In this document: piece by piece, positions 1 to 7,569 of the stretch
Layout: each line of letters starts with the position of its first letter
How positions within the stretch are numbered: the stretch's first letter is position 1
Assembly: GCF_013168275.1 (NCBI RefSeq)
Contig: NZ_AP019547.1
Span: forward strand, 2,046,001 to 2,110,000
Length of the DNA: 64,000 nt
Direction of reading: 5' to 3'
DNA from: Candidatus Nitrotoga sp. AM1P
GTDB taxonomy: Bacteria > Pseudomonadota > Gammaproteobacteria > Burkholderiales > Gallionellaceae
Program-made: the position numbers and the translations under genes
The notes under the pieces: model-generated
What the model was told of the DNA's origin: nothing
The model's input: the letters and a program-made list of their open reading frames with translations, nothing else
Database searches by the model: none

Positions 1-366
1 AAAGTCATCAAGCGTGAAAATGCGAGTGAAGAGAGTGCAGCCATGCGCCCTGCAGTGAATGTAGTTGAAGATGCGACCGGCATCACACTGTATGCCGATC
101 TACCTGGAGTGCTAAAAGAAAAGTTGTCCATCCATGTGGGAGGCGACAATCTGATTCTGGAAGGCGAGCTGGAAATAAATTCCCCGCCGAACATGGAGGC
201 GATCCACGCTGAAGTCGATCTGTCGCGTTACCGCCGGGTATTCACCCTGTCGCGGGAACTGGATGGCGACAAGGTATCGGCAGGATTCCGACATGGCGTG
301 CTGGAATTGCGCATTCAGAAGGCCGAGCATGCCCAGCCGCGCCGGATCGTAGTGCAGACTGCCTGA
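1..366 (+). CDS. Hsp20/alpha-crystallin small heat shock protein, 5' end outside window
   Basis: The reading frame is open from base 1, and the in-frame ATG at 43 is probably internal, so the true start lies upstream. The visible part is an alpha-crystallin domain: an entry strand (NVVEDATGITLYADLPGV), the conserved LPGV turn, a central V-x-L-x-I-x-G type stretch and the terminal GVLELRI strand. Family members are ATP-independent holdases that bind unfolding proteins in the cytoplasm. It is followed by a 13-bp perfect hairpin and a strong ribosome-binding site for a tiny ORF. Identification is firm; the start is unknown. Confidence 0.88.
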   Translation, partial: KVIKRENASEESAAMRPAVNVVEDATGITLYADLPGVLKEKLSIHVGGDNLILEGELEINSPPNMEAIHAEVDLSRYRRVFTLSRELDGDKVSAGFRHGVLELRIQKAEHAQPRRIVVQTA

Positions 367-373
367 TCTCATC

Positions 374-404
374 ATCCGGCAGTGGATTCACTCCACTGCC
401 GGAT
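374..404 (+). terminator. 13-bp perfect hairpin after hsp20
   Basis: The arms at 374-386 (ATCCGGCAGTGGA) and 392-404 are perfectly complementary around a 5-base loop. No U-tract follows. Instead a strong Shine-Dalgarno (AGGAGG, 411-416) comes directly after it, so the hairpin may act as a processing or attenuation element between co-transcribed genes rather than as a simple terminator. Confidence 0.55.
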
Positions 405-422
405 ATAGATAGGAGGTTCATC

Positions 423-443
423 ATGCAAATTGAAAGAATTTAA
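423..443 (+). other. Decapitated ORF start (MQIERI-stop) with strong RBS
   Basis: AGGAGG at 411-416 sits 6 bases before ATG 423, an ideal initiation site. The frame runs only six codons and stops in the TAA at 441-443, at the left edge of an inverted-repeat element. I read this as the surviving start of a gene that once followed hsp20 and was cut off by the insertion or an associated deletion. A regulatory mini-ORF is an alternative. Confidence 0.4.
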
Positions 444-587
444 GGGCACCTCTAAAAATTAAGAGTTCTAAACAAGACTAGGCGCGAATAAAAAATGTTG
501 ACGCAGCATATAGTTGATATGTAAGGAAACATTTTTTGTGAGCAACAACGTATTGTGACGAAATCTGAATTTTTAGAGGTGCCCTTA
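441..587. mobile_element. MITE-like element with perfect 20-bp terminal inverted repeats
   Basis: The left end 441-460 (TAAGGGCACCTCTAAAAATT) and right end 568-587 are exact reverse complements. The interior has no coding capacity but holds a second inverted pair (AAAAAATGTT at about 489-498 with AACATTTTTT at about 529-538). If the ends are taken as GGGCACC, the element is flanked by TTAA on both sides (440-443 and 585-588), which fits the YTAR target type of IS5-group elements. A non-autonomous derivative of such an element is the likely identity; no parent copy is in the window. Confidence 0.7.
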
Positions 588-623
588 AGAGAACATGGGA
601 GCTGCTAGCCCCTTTGATTTCCC

Positions 624-3293
624 TCACCCCAACGTCTTGAACACCACCTCCTGCACATCCTTGGACAAGCCTTTGGTTGCGGCGACTTTCTGCAACGCGG
701 CCTGCATCTGCTGTTTCAGCGCGGGCTGGTATTTTTTCCAGTGATCCAGCGTGCGTACCAAACGTGCGGCCACCTGCGGATTGAGCTTGTTCAACGCGAT
801 CACCTGTTCTGTCCAGAAGGCATAACCGCTGCCATCCGCTGCATGGAACTGTGACGGATTGCCGTTGCAAAAACTGGAGATCAGGCTGCGTGCGCGGTTG
901 GGATTTTTCAGCGTGAACGCGGGATGGGTCATCAGCTTGCGCACCGCTGTTACATCGGTATGCATCGCGACCGCCTGCAGGCTGAACCATTTGTCCACCA
1001 CCAGCGCCTCGTTTTTGAAATCCCGATAGAAGTTTTTCAATGGCTGCTGTGCCGTCTTGCTGCCGGTATTCACCAGCGCCATCAGCGCGGCCAAGCGGTC
1101 GGTCATGTTGTCGGCTGCGTCGATCTGCGCGTGGGCCAGTTGCAACGTGGATTCATCTTGCCAGCCAAGCAGATAAGACAGGCACAGGTTTTTCAGCCCG
1201 CGCTTGCCGGCCGATCTGGCATCGGGGCTGTATTTGCCGGGTGTCAGGTTGGCTGCATAGACGGCGATGAAATCGGCCTTGAGTCTTGCAGAGATTGTCT
1301 TGCGCATGAACTGGCGCGCAGTGTGGATCGCCTGCGGGTCGATCACTTCGCACTGTTCGGCTAGCATCAGTTCCGAAGGCAGCGTCAGCACTACCTCACG
1401 GAAAGACGGATCAAGCGCCGTGTCGATGAGCGTGGTACGCAAGGCGTTGATGAACAACTCATCCAGCGTCAGCGCATCACCCGCCTGCACCTGTTTGATC
1501 AAACTCAATAGACGTTGCATCGCCAGGCGTTGCCCGGCCTCCCAACGGTTGAAAGCATCGCTGTCATGCGCCATCAGCTGCGCCAGCTCCTGGTCGGAAT
1601 AGTCATATTCCATCACCACCGGGGCAGAGAAGTTGCGCAGTAATGATGGCGTGGGTTTGGTGGTGACGCGGTTGAAGATGAACGTCTGTTTTGCCTGGGT
1701 CAGCTCCAGCACGCAGGAGGTGGCAGGTTTTGAAGATGCGGCACCCTCAAGAGTCAGCGCCATGTCGCGGCCCCGTGCATCGAGCAGGCCAACCACAACG
1801 GGGATATGGAAAGGCAGCGGCTTCTTTTGTCCGGCGACGGGCTTGCAACGCTGGCTGAGCGTCAATTTATAAGTCTGTTTGGCCGCGTCGTAGTGGCTTT
1901 GCACCTTGAGCTGCGGCGTGCCAGGCTGGCTATACCAGCGCTCGAACTGGGCGAGATCGCGCCCGCTGCTGTGTGCCATCGCCGCGCGGAAATCGTCGCA
2001 GCTAACCGCCTGCCCGTCATGCCGTTCAAAGTACAGGTCCATGCCCTTGCGAAAGCCTTCACGCCCCAGCAGAGTCTGAACCATGCGCACCACCTCGGCC
2101 CCTTTTTCATAGATCGTGACCGTGTAAAAATTGCTGATCTCCACAAAACTGTCCGGCCGCACCGCATGGGCCATCGGCCCCGCATCTTCGGAAAACTGCA
2201 CTTGGCGCAGCATGCGCACATTTTCAATGCGACTCACCGCGCGACCGCTGTCCGTGCCGATCATGTCGGCAGAGAATTCCTGGTCGCGGAACACGGTGAG
2301 GCCTTCCTTCAACGACAACTGAAACCAGTCGCGGCAGGTCACGCGGTTGCCGGTCCAGTTATGAAAGTATTCATGGCCGACCACCGCCTCGATATTGGCG
2401 TAATCGGTGTCGGTGGCGATGCTGGGGTTGGCCAGCACATACTTGGTGTTGAAGATATTCAGGCCCTTGTTTTCCATCGCGCCCATGTTGAAGTCGCCCA
2501 CCGCGACGATCATAAAGCGGTCCAGATCCAGCTCCAGCCCGTAGCGTTCCTGATCCCAGCGGATGCTGTGTTTGAGCGAATCCATCGCATGCTGCGTCTT
2601 GTCCAGATTGCCCGGCTCCACCCACACTTGCAGCAGCACTTTTCGTCCACTATTTAATTTGAATTTTTCTTCTTGACACACCAGCTTGCCTGCCACCAGC
2701 GCAAACAGATAGGAAGGCTTCTTGAACGGGTCTTCCCACTTGGCATAGTGGCGGCCATTGGGCAGATCACCCTGTTCGATCAGGTTGCCATTGGACAGCA
2801 ACACCGGATACTTTTTCTTGTCGCCGCGCAGCATCACCGTGTATTTCGCCATCACGTCCGGGCGATCGGGGAACCAGGTGATCTTGCGGAAACCTTCGGC
2901 CTCGCATTGGGTAAAGAAATTGCCGTTGGAAATATACAGCCCCATCATCAAGGTATTCTTCTCGGGCTCAACCAGCGTCTCGATCTCCAGCGTGATCTCG
3001 TCCGGTGCATTGGCGATGCGCAATTTTCCGTCGGCTATCGAGTAACCCTTAACACCTTTGCGGAGCGTTTTGCCGTTCATACGCAAGGCCACCAGCTTGA
3101 CGCCGTCGCCCAGCAGCTCCACTTCCTTGTTGGGCGATGCGCTATTGCGCTGCAGGGTGATGCACGTGGACACACGCGTTGCCGCGGGGTCGAGATCGAA
3201 ACCCATTTCAACGGTGTTCACCCAATAGGCCGGGGCAGTGTAGTCTTTGCGATGGATGGTGACGGGTGGTTTCTGGGTCGGGTTCTGGGTCAT
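624..3293 (-). CDS. pepN: Aminopeptidase N (M1 family zinc metallopeptidase)
   Basis: This 889-residue protein is the usual size for bacterial PepN, which removes N-terminal residues from peptides in the cytoplasm. The substrate-binding GAMEN motif is at residues 271-275. The zinc site HEYFH is at 307-311 and the third ligand, E330, lies 18 residues after H311, giving the complete HExxH-x18-E signature. The frame stays open to a normal C-terminus with helical repeats. The gene is single and convergent with hsp20. Several long open frames on the opposite strand are its shadows. Confidence 0.97.
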   Translation of the reverse strand: MTQNPTQKPPVTIHRKDYTAPAYWVNTVEMGFDLDPAATRVSTCITLQRNSASPNKEVELLGDGVKLVALRMNGKTLRKGVKGYSIADGKLRIANAPDEITLEIETLVEPEKNTLMMGLYISNGNFFTQCEAEGFRKITWFPDRPDVMAKYTVMLRGDKKKYPVLLSNGNLIEQGDLPNGRHYAKWEDPFKKPSYLFALVAGKLVCQEEKFKLNSGRKVLLQVWVEPGNLDKTQHAMDSLKHSIRWDQERYGLELDLDRFMIVAVGDFNMGAMENKGLNIFNTKYVLANPSIATDTDYANIEAVVGHEYFHNWTGNRVTCRDWFQLSLKEGLTVFRDQEFSADMIGTDSGRAVSRIENVRMLRQVQFSEDAGPMAHAVRPDSFVEISNFYTVTIYEKGAEVVRMVQTLLGREGFRKGMDLYFERHDGQAVSCDDFRAAMAHSSGRDLAQFERWYSQPGTPQLKVQSHYDAAKQTYKLTLSQRCKPVAGQKKPLPFHIPVVVGLLDARGRDMALTLEGAASSKPATSCVLELTQAKQTFIFNRVTTKPTPSLLRNFSAPVVMEYDYSDQELAQLMAHDSDAFNRWEAGQRLAMQRLLSLIKQVQAGDALTLDELFINALRTTLIDTALDPSFREVVLTLPSELMLAEQCEVIDPQAIHTARQFMRKTISARLKADFIAVYAANLTPGKYSPDARSAGKRGLKNLCLSYLLGWQDESTLQLAHAQIDAADNMTDRLAALMALVNTGSKTAQQPLKNFYRDFKNEALVVDKWFSLQAVAMHTDVTAVRKLMTHPAFTLKNPNRARSLISSFCNGNPSQFHAADGSGYAFWTEQVIALNKLNPQVAARLVRTLDHWKKYQPALKQQMQAALQKVAATKGLSKDVQEVVFKTLG

Positions 3294-3366
3294 GAGCGGC
3301 AGGTCAAGAGGATGTGAGAAGAAGCGGATTTTAACAGGGTCGGGGCTGGCAGGGCTCTCTGCTTGA

Positions 3367-3393
3367 ATCGATGGAGTCTGATCCTATTGATCC
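3367..3393 (+). repeat. Direct repeat copy 1 flanking the restriction-modification gene
   Basis: This 27-base segment starting ATCGAT and ending ATTGATCC matches 21 of 27 positions with 6269-6295 in the same orientation. The two copies bracket the restriction-modification gene and could be remnants of integration sites. The match was counted by eye. Confidence 0.35.
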
Positions 3394-3417
3394 AAGCTCC
3401 TATGACCCCGTGCTTAC

Positions 3418-3490
3418 AAAGGGGCCCGCTTCGTTTTATTTTTTTGAAACTCATCAGATTACACCATAAAAAAACGAAGCAGGCCCCTTT
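3418..3490. repeat. REP-like long hairpin downstream of the restriction-modification gene
   Basis: AAAGGGGCCCGCTTCGTTTT at 3418-3437 pairs with 3471-3490 with a single mismatch, around a loop of about 33 bases. The GGGGCC core flanked by A/T arms resembles REP elements mobilised by RAYT transposases. It lies just after the ancestral stop of the restriction-modification gene (3501) and could also stop transcription from it. Confidence 0.55.
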
Positions 3491-3500
3491 AATTATTTTT

Positions 3501-6148
3501 TCATTCAGGAGGTTTGAAAGCTAGCCACCTGCGATGCGAGCTAGGCCCATCCACATCCAACTCCAAAGCAACAGCTGCCATGTGCTTCTTACGTCCGTCC
3601 GAGTAGCGTGCAAATGACTCCCAGTAATCTTTCAAGTCAGATGTAATCTTTACAATTTCAAGTCAGATGTAATCTTTACAATGTTTGCATTGCCTGGTAC
3701 ATACTTCGGCACAATTACTGTTGAGATTGAGTCCCATTTAATTCGACCTCTATTCATACCAGTAGTACTGGCGAGTATGTCGCCAAGAATTTCCTTAGTT
3801 CGTAACAGGTTGCAGTAGTAAACCGCCTCTTCCTCTGAATCGGCCTGAAGAATCGTGTATTCATTCGAAACGAATTTACCTGAGTGAAAGGGGGGGACGA
3901 TTCCAACGGCACCTCTGCCAACTCCCATGTTTGACATCAAAATATCCCACGATTTAACAACGTACAAGGCTGAATATGAACACTCGGCTCCCTCGATAAT
4001 ATCGCCTTCAATTACGTCCCCATCATAATTCACACGTAGAAATTGATAGGCGTCTGTTTCAAGAACGGATAATTTCCGGCCAGCCGCTGGATGAAGGACA
4101 TCCTGTATTAAGCAAATCGACAATTTCTTTGCTTCCCAAATTGAGGTTTTCCGCCCGCCATCAGCTATGCAGAATTTAACGTCCATTCTGTCGGCAATTC
4201 TAGAAGCTGGCACGGTATAGTTACCTGCTTTTCCATCTAAATAATTTTCAAAACTCTTAACAATCGTTTGAGCTTCGACAAGCTTTTGGGTTGAGAGGGT
4301 TGCAGCATCTATTCCTATACGTCTCGCGGTTTTTTCTTCAATGCCTAAACAAACTGAAGATGCCATAAATACATCGCTTTGCACCTCACATTCCTTACGG
4401 CGACGTAAATACAAAATCGATGTTTTAACTCTGGCAGAGGCGCGCTTAAATGCATCCCCAGGCAAAGAGATTACGGCAAGCAAGATAAATTGTTCACGAA
4501 TATAATTTCTTACATGAGCATAAGATGCACCAGAAAGCACTGAATCATCTATAACTGCGAGAATTTTCCCATCATCACTTACCAAATCCTTGTAGCGCTC
4601 CAAGAACATCACGCTACTTAGCAGACTTTTTAGAACATTTCCTTCAGACTTGTCGACGCTAATTTCATATTGATTTAGAACATGCCCCTGCTCTTCATCA
4701 TCCCTTGAATATTTTAGTGAAAACGGTGGGTTAGACAGAATTACATCAAACGTCAAACCATTACCAAGAACTAGTTCACGGACTTCCTTTAGCTGTTTGT
4801 TATATTCAATCGATGCATTACCGACAGGCCCCAATGTTTTATCGAGAGAGTCCGCATGATAAATATGACTACCGCCGTCCCCATGTAAATACATATTCAT
4901 TCTGGCGATTCTATAAATAGCAGGATCACTACCAGCATCGATTCCAAATATGGATTCATTTTTAATTGATGAAATCAAAGCTGCACGCTCTTTGGTCGTA
5001 ACCCCGACCAATGCATTTGCATCCTGAATCATCTTACCCATGGCTGAAATCAGAAAGCCGCCAGAACCACAACACGCATCTAGAACTTTTGGCACGCCTG
5101 TTTTAGTGACCTTGATTTGAGCAAGATTAACCATAAGATCAACAATATCACGGGGTGTAAAAAATTGACCAAGGTCTCTACCACGCACAGTTGCATCAAG
5201 AAACGTCTCGAACATTCTGCCGTGGATATCCTCCTCCATCGAAATGAAATCAATATGCTGCAGTTCTTTAACTATCCATTTAATTGTGTCTTTACTAAGC
5301 TTAATTTGCTCGTTCTCGTCAAAAACGCGCTTTTTCTTATCATTCCTAATTTCTTCCTCAAGCGACTTTACCAAGTTTTTGAACAAAGGATCATTGATTG
5401 GGCTTTCATTCTCTGTTTGACTATTTATCCAGTGCGTACTGAATACAACATCTTTATATTTTGGCTTTGGATCCACGCCAAATCTAGAGTGAATTTCGCG
5501 ATCTTTCTGGATCTTCACAAAGATAATTTTCATTAACTCTTCAAAAGCTGCACTTGGACTCTTTTTTTCTTTTGCCCAAATATACTGGTGCATCCTCTGA
5601 AACAAATCACTTAAACCTTCAAGAGTTGTTTTTTCAAATTGAAAAATAGCATTGTCCACCAACGCCATTTGTTCTTCAGCCGATTCAGCTAGTGCTTTTT
5701 TTCCAATTATTTTGTGCAACTCTTTATATTTTTCTTTCCCCTTATCGAAATCCTGAAACTCAAGCTCAAGAATTGGCTTTTGAACATCCCACTTATACAA
5801 GGCTGTCTTAACGCCGTTGCTGAGCAAATAATACCTAACAGGGTTATGGTCATATGCTTTGTTAATTTCCAGGCAGTAAGACGAACACTGCTGCTCAAAT
5901 TCAGATATCACCTCCGTAGTTGCTTTCGCATCAACAATTAACGTTGGCATCCCCAATGAAATAATTGCGTAGTCAGGCTTGTACAAGGAAGACTTGCTTC
6001 CTTTTCCTACTTTCAGTTCTCGAAGAGATGTTTTTAACTTAATTTCGGCAGAGACAAATCCAAGGTCATCAAGCAACTTATCGACAAAACGCGCCTCAAC
6101 AGAAGCTTCATTATCCAAATCTTGGAGGTCACAGAATTTATTCTTCAT
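3501..6148 (-). pseudogene. Fused restriction-modification enzyme (PD-(D/E)xK nuclease + N6-adenine methylase + specificity region), 3' end frameshifted by a 26-bp duplication
   Basis: The current ORF ends at 3650 (832 residues from ATG 6148); the ancestral frame ran to 3501. An HsdR_N-like nuclease domain comes first, with PDY near residue 58 and DAK near 73. An N6-adenine methylase of HsdM type follows: FTP near 330, DACCGSGG (SAM site) near 357 and NPPF near 473. The last 200 residues look like a target-recognition region (SNMGVGRGAVG, STTGMNRGRIKWDSI). This is a type IIG-like one-chain layout. The 26-bp block 3631-3656 is repeated exactly at 3657-3682. Removing one copy restores about 42 more codons (DYWESFARYSDGRKKHM and onward) to TGA at 3501. 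ATG 6148 is preferred because the earlier in-frame ATG at 6217 lies in repeat sequence. The shortened protein may still work. Confidence 0.8.
3631..3682. repeat. Perfect 26-bp tandem duplication
   Basis: The units are 3631-3656 and 3657-3682, identical and directly adjacent, each beginning TTCAAGTCAGATG. Because 26 is not a multiple of 3, the duplication shifts the frame of the restriction-modification gene. Slippage could add or remove a unit, so it might act as an on/off switch of the C-terminus. Confidence 0.95.
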
Positions 6149-6181
6149 ACAAATTATTCCAATTTTGGAAAAACAATAATA

Positions 6182-6201
6182 GGGGACAGGCCACGGTTTC
6201 C
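6182..6201 (+). repeat. REP-like arm
   Basis: The segment contains ACAGGCCACGGTTTCC and shares the CAGGCCACGGTTT core with the hairpin at 58854-58900. Only one arm is evident here, directly upstream of the restriction-modification gene. Confidence 0.35.
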
Positions 6202-6268
6202 AGCAAAGATCGCGCATTCATTTGCCTAGCCTCCCACCCATAAACATGAATCAGGGGGTACCCTAAGG

Positions 6269-6295
6269 ATCGATAGGGTCGGACTCGATTGATCC
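6269..6295 (+). repeat. Direct repeat copy 2 flanking the restriction-modification gene
   Basis: It matches 3367-3393 at 21 of 27 positions in direct orientation and sits between the restriction-modification gene and the toxin-antitoxin pair. The relationship is suggestive only. Confidence 0.35.
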
Positions 6296-6300
6296 TTACC

Positions 6301-6645
6301 TCAAGCCGCCTTGAGCATGAAGTCCACATGGATGGCATCGAACGGAAACACGATCATGCCATCGTCTGTTTTTGACAGCAGCCCAGCGTTAAGCAATGTG
6401 GTTACATCGCCATGCACGGCTTTGACGTCGCGCTCGACGCGACGCGACGCCTCGCGGATGGACATCGCGCCTGCACCAGTCATTGCGTTCAATAGTTCCC
6501 AGCGTTTGCCGGACAACACTTTGAATAGCAGTTCGGGCGATTCAAAGCTGATGCGCGGCGCGGTAGGCTTGCCGCTCTTCCATGTCTTGGTGAATTCGCC
6601 CAGCGTGTCCTTCAATGGTCGTACATCAATCGTTACTGTTTTCAT
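6301..6645 (-). CDS. TumA-like antitoxin, winged-helix DNA-binding protein (HVO_A0114 family)
   Basis: This is a 114-residue protein. Its central and C-terminal part is a helix-turn-helix typical of the HVO_A0114 family (LSGKRWELLNAMTGAGAMS, then REASRRVERDVKAVHGDV, then a LLNAGLLSKTDDG wing). It overlaps the end of the upstream toxin-like gene by 20 bases, so the two are translationally coupled. In the paired families the DNA-binding protein neutralises the toxin and represses the operon. Function is inferred from family and pairing. Confidence 0.75.
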   Translation of the reverse strand: MKTVTIDVRPLKDTLGEFTKTWKSGKPTAPRISFESPELLFKVLSGKRWELLNAMTGAGAMSIREASRRVERDVKAVHGDVTTLLNAGLLSKTDDGMIVFPFDAIHVDFMLKAA

Positions 6646-6922
6646 CGCGCCACCTCTTCACATCTTCAAAAAAATCCGCCACCAGCTTGTCAGCCGAAAC
6701 AAAGCGGTATTTCACTTCCTTGCCACTCACGTGTTTATGATCGCCCTTGCCTGATTCGTTGTCATAACGCAGCACACACTTTCCGACAACGACGAATGCC
6801 AGACGATATTTGTAGCGATGCTTGCTGCCGGAAAGCAGCTCGGGCATTTCCCACAGCACCATTTCCGCATAGGCCTGCTCCGCAACAGGAACGCATCGGT
6901 TGAATAATTCGCGGGCTTTCAT
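6626..6922 (-). CDS. TumE-family toxin (DUF6516-like)
   Basis: From ATG 6922 this is a 98-residue protein carrying the TumE hallmarks: a YKYRLAFVVVGKCVLRYDNE core, then GKGDHKH, then a YRF-x-ADKLVADFF tail. Relatives are toxins encoded next to an HVO_A0114-type antitoxin, exactly as here. An alternative ATG at 6967 would add 15 residues but is not needed for the family and overlaps the yicC remnant. The module lies against a broken yicC 3' end, so it probably inserted within or beside that gene. Confidence 0.75.
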   Translation of the reverse strand: MKARELFNRCVPVAEQAYAEMVLWEMPELLSGSKHRYKYRLAFVVVGKCVLRYDNESGKGDHKHVSGKEVKYRFVSADKLVADFFEDVKRWRDENSND

Positions 6923-6937
6923 GTTGGAGACAATAAC

Positions 6938-7174
6938 AACATGTTGATGTGGATGAAGAGTTGTCACGTCTGCAAACTCATCTGGTAGAAATGAAGCGAG
7001 TGCTGGTCCAAGGCGGAACAGTAGGCAAGCGACTGGATTTTCTGATGCAGGAAACTACATCGCGAGGCGAATACGCTAGGCTCAAAGTCCGTCGACGCAG
7101 AAGTTTCGCGTGCATCCATGGAAATGAAGCTGTTGATTGAACAGATGCGTGCACAAATTCAAAATTTGGAATAA
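6938..7174 (+). pseudogene. yicC: 3' remnant of yicC, frameshifted
   Basis: Only the last roughly 78 codons of a YicC-family gene (normally about 290) remain. The frame reads VDVDEELSRLQTHLVEMKRV and GKRLDFLMQE, then changes frame at the run GAAACTA near 7048. There it continues as LHREANTLGSKSVDAEV and ends in EQMRAQIQNLE at the TAA 7172-7174. One extra A explains the shift. The 5' part is missing and is replaced by the toxin-antitoxin pair on the other strand. YicC relatives are endoribonucleases linked to RNA turnover; this copy must be dead. Confidence 0.85.
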
Positions 7175-7212
7175 CATTTCATGCTGCCGTACTTCATTGC
7201 AGCAACCCAATA

Positions 7213-7240
7213 AAAGCCGCTAATCATGCGGCTTTATTAT
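7213..7240 (+). terminator. Rho-independent terminator of the former yicC gene
   Basis: AAAGCCGC (7213-7220) pairs perfectly with GCGGCTTT (7228-7235) around a 7-base loop and is followed by ATTAT. It survives downstream of the yicC remnant. Confidence 0.75.
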
Positions 7241-7471
7241 ATCTTGCGGTTGCACACCTCCTGTCTGAAAGCGTACGATTGCCGTGCACCAACAAATGTA
7301 CCGGAAGCATTTTTGCTGCCTATTTACTGATACACACAATCGATGTAATGCCGAGCTCTTGCTCGTTTTACGTTGGTCTGAAATCCACTATCCAACGCAA
7401 TCGTTCACTTGGTGCTTCCAATTACTTAATTGTATTACCTCTGATTATCGAAAAAAGGGTGTATTACACGA

Positions 7472-7520
7472 CGTAATAATATTGTAATAAATGTCGATTA
7501 CCATTCGAAAATGGTATATT
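7472..7520 (+). promoter_or_regulatory. Candidate Pho box and -10 of ppk1
   Basis: TGTAA-like half sites recur at 7472, 7483 and about 7492 with near 11-base spacing, as in PhoB sites, followed by TATATT at 7515-7520. The second half of the best 18-mer is weak, so this is the least certain Pho box in the window. Confidence 0.4.
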
Positions 7521-7569
7521 TTTTACAGTCAATAAAGCAAGACTTTCATGCGCAGTCTGGTAACTATAA

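Larger units (their letters stand above)
7175..7569. other. Intergenic region upstream of ppk1
   Basis: This 395-base stretch has no convincing gene. It holds a terminator hairpin at 7213-7240, an AT-rich segment, a possible Pho box at 7472-7497 and a TATATT -10-like hexamer at 7515-7520 ahead of ppk1. Two overlapping open frames of 65-67 codons (7279-7487) lack ribosome-binding sites. Confidence 0.6.

Noticed and set aside
1806..2657. Plus-strand open frame of 283 codons
   Set aside because: It lies wholly within pepN in antisense, has no ribosome-binding site, and no recognisable domain, while pepN has full motif support.
7279..7487. Two overlapping short ORFs upstream of ppk1
   Set aside because: No ribosome-binding sites and they cover the likely ppk1 promoter.
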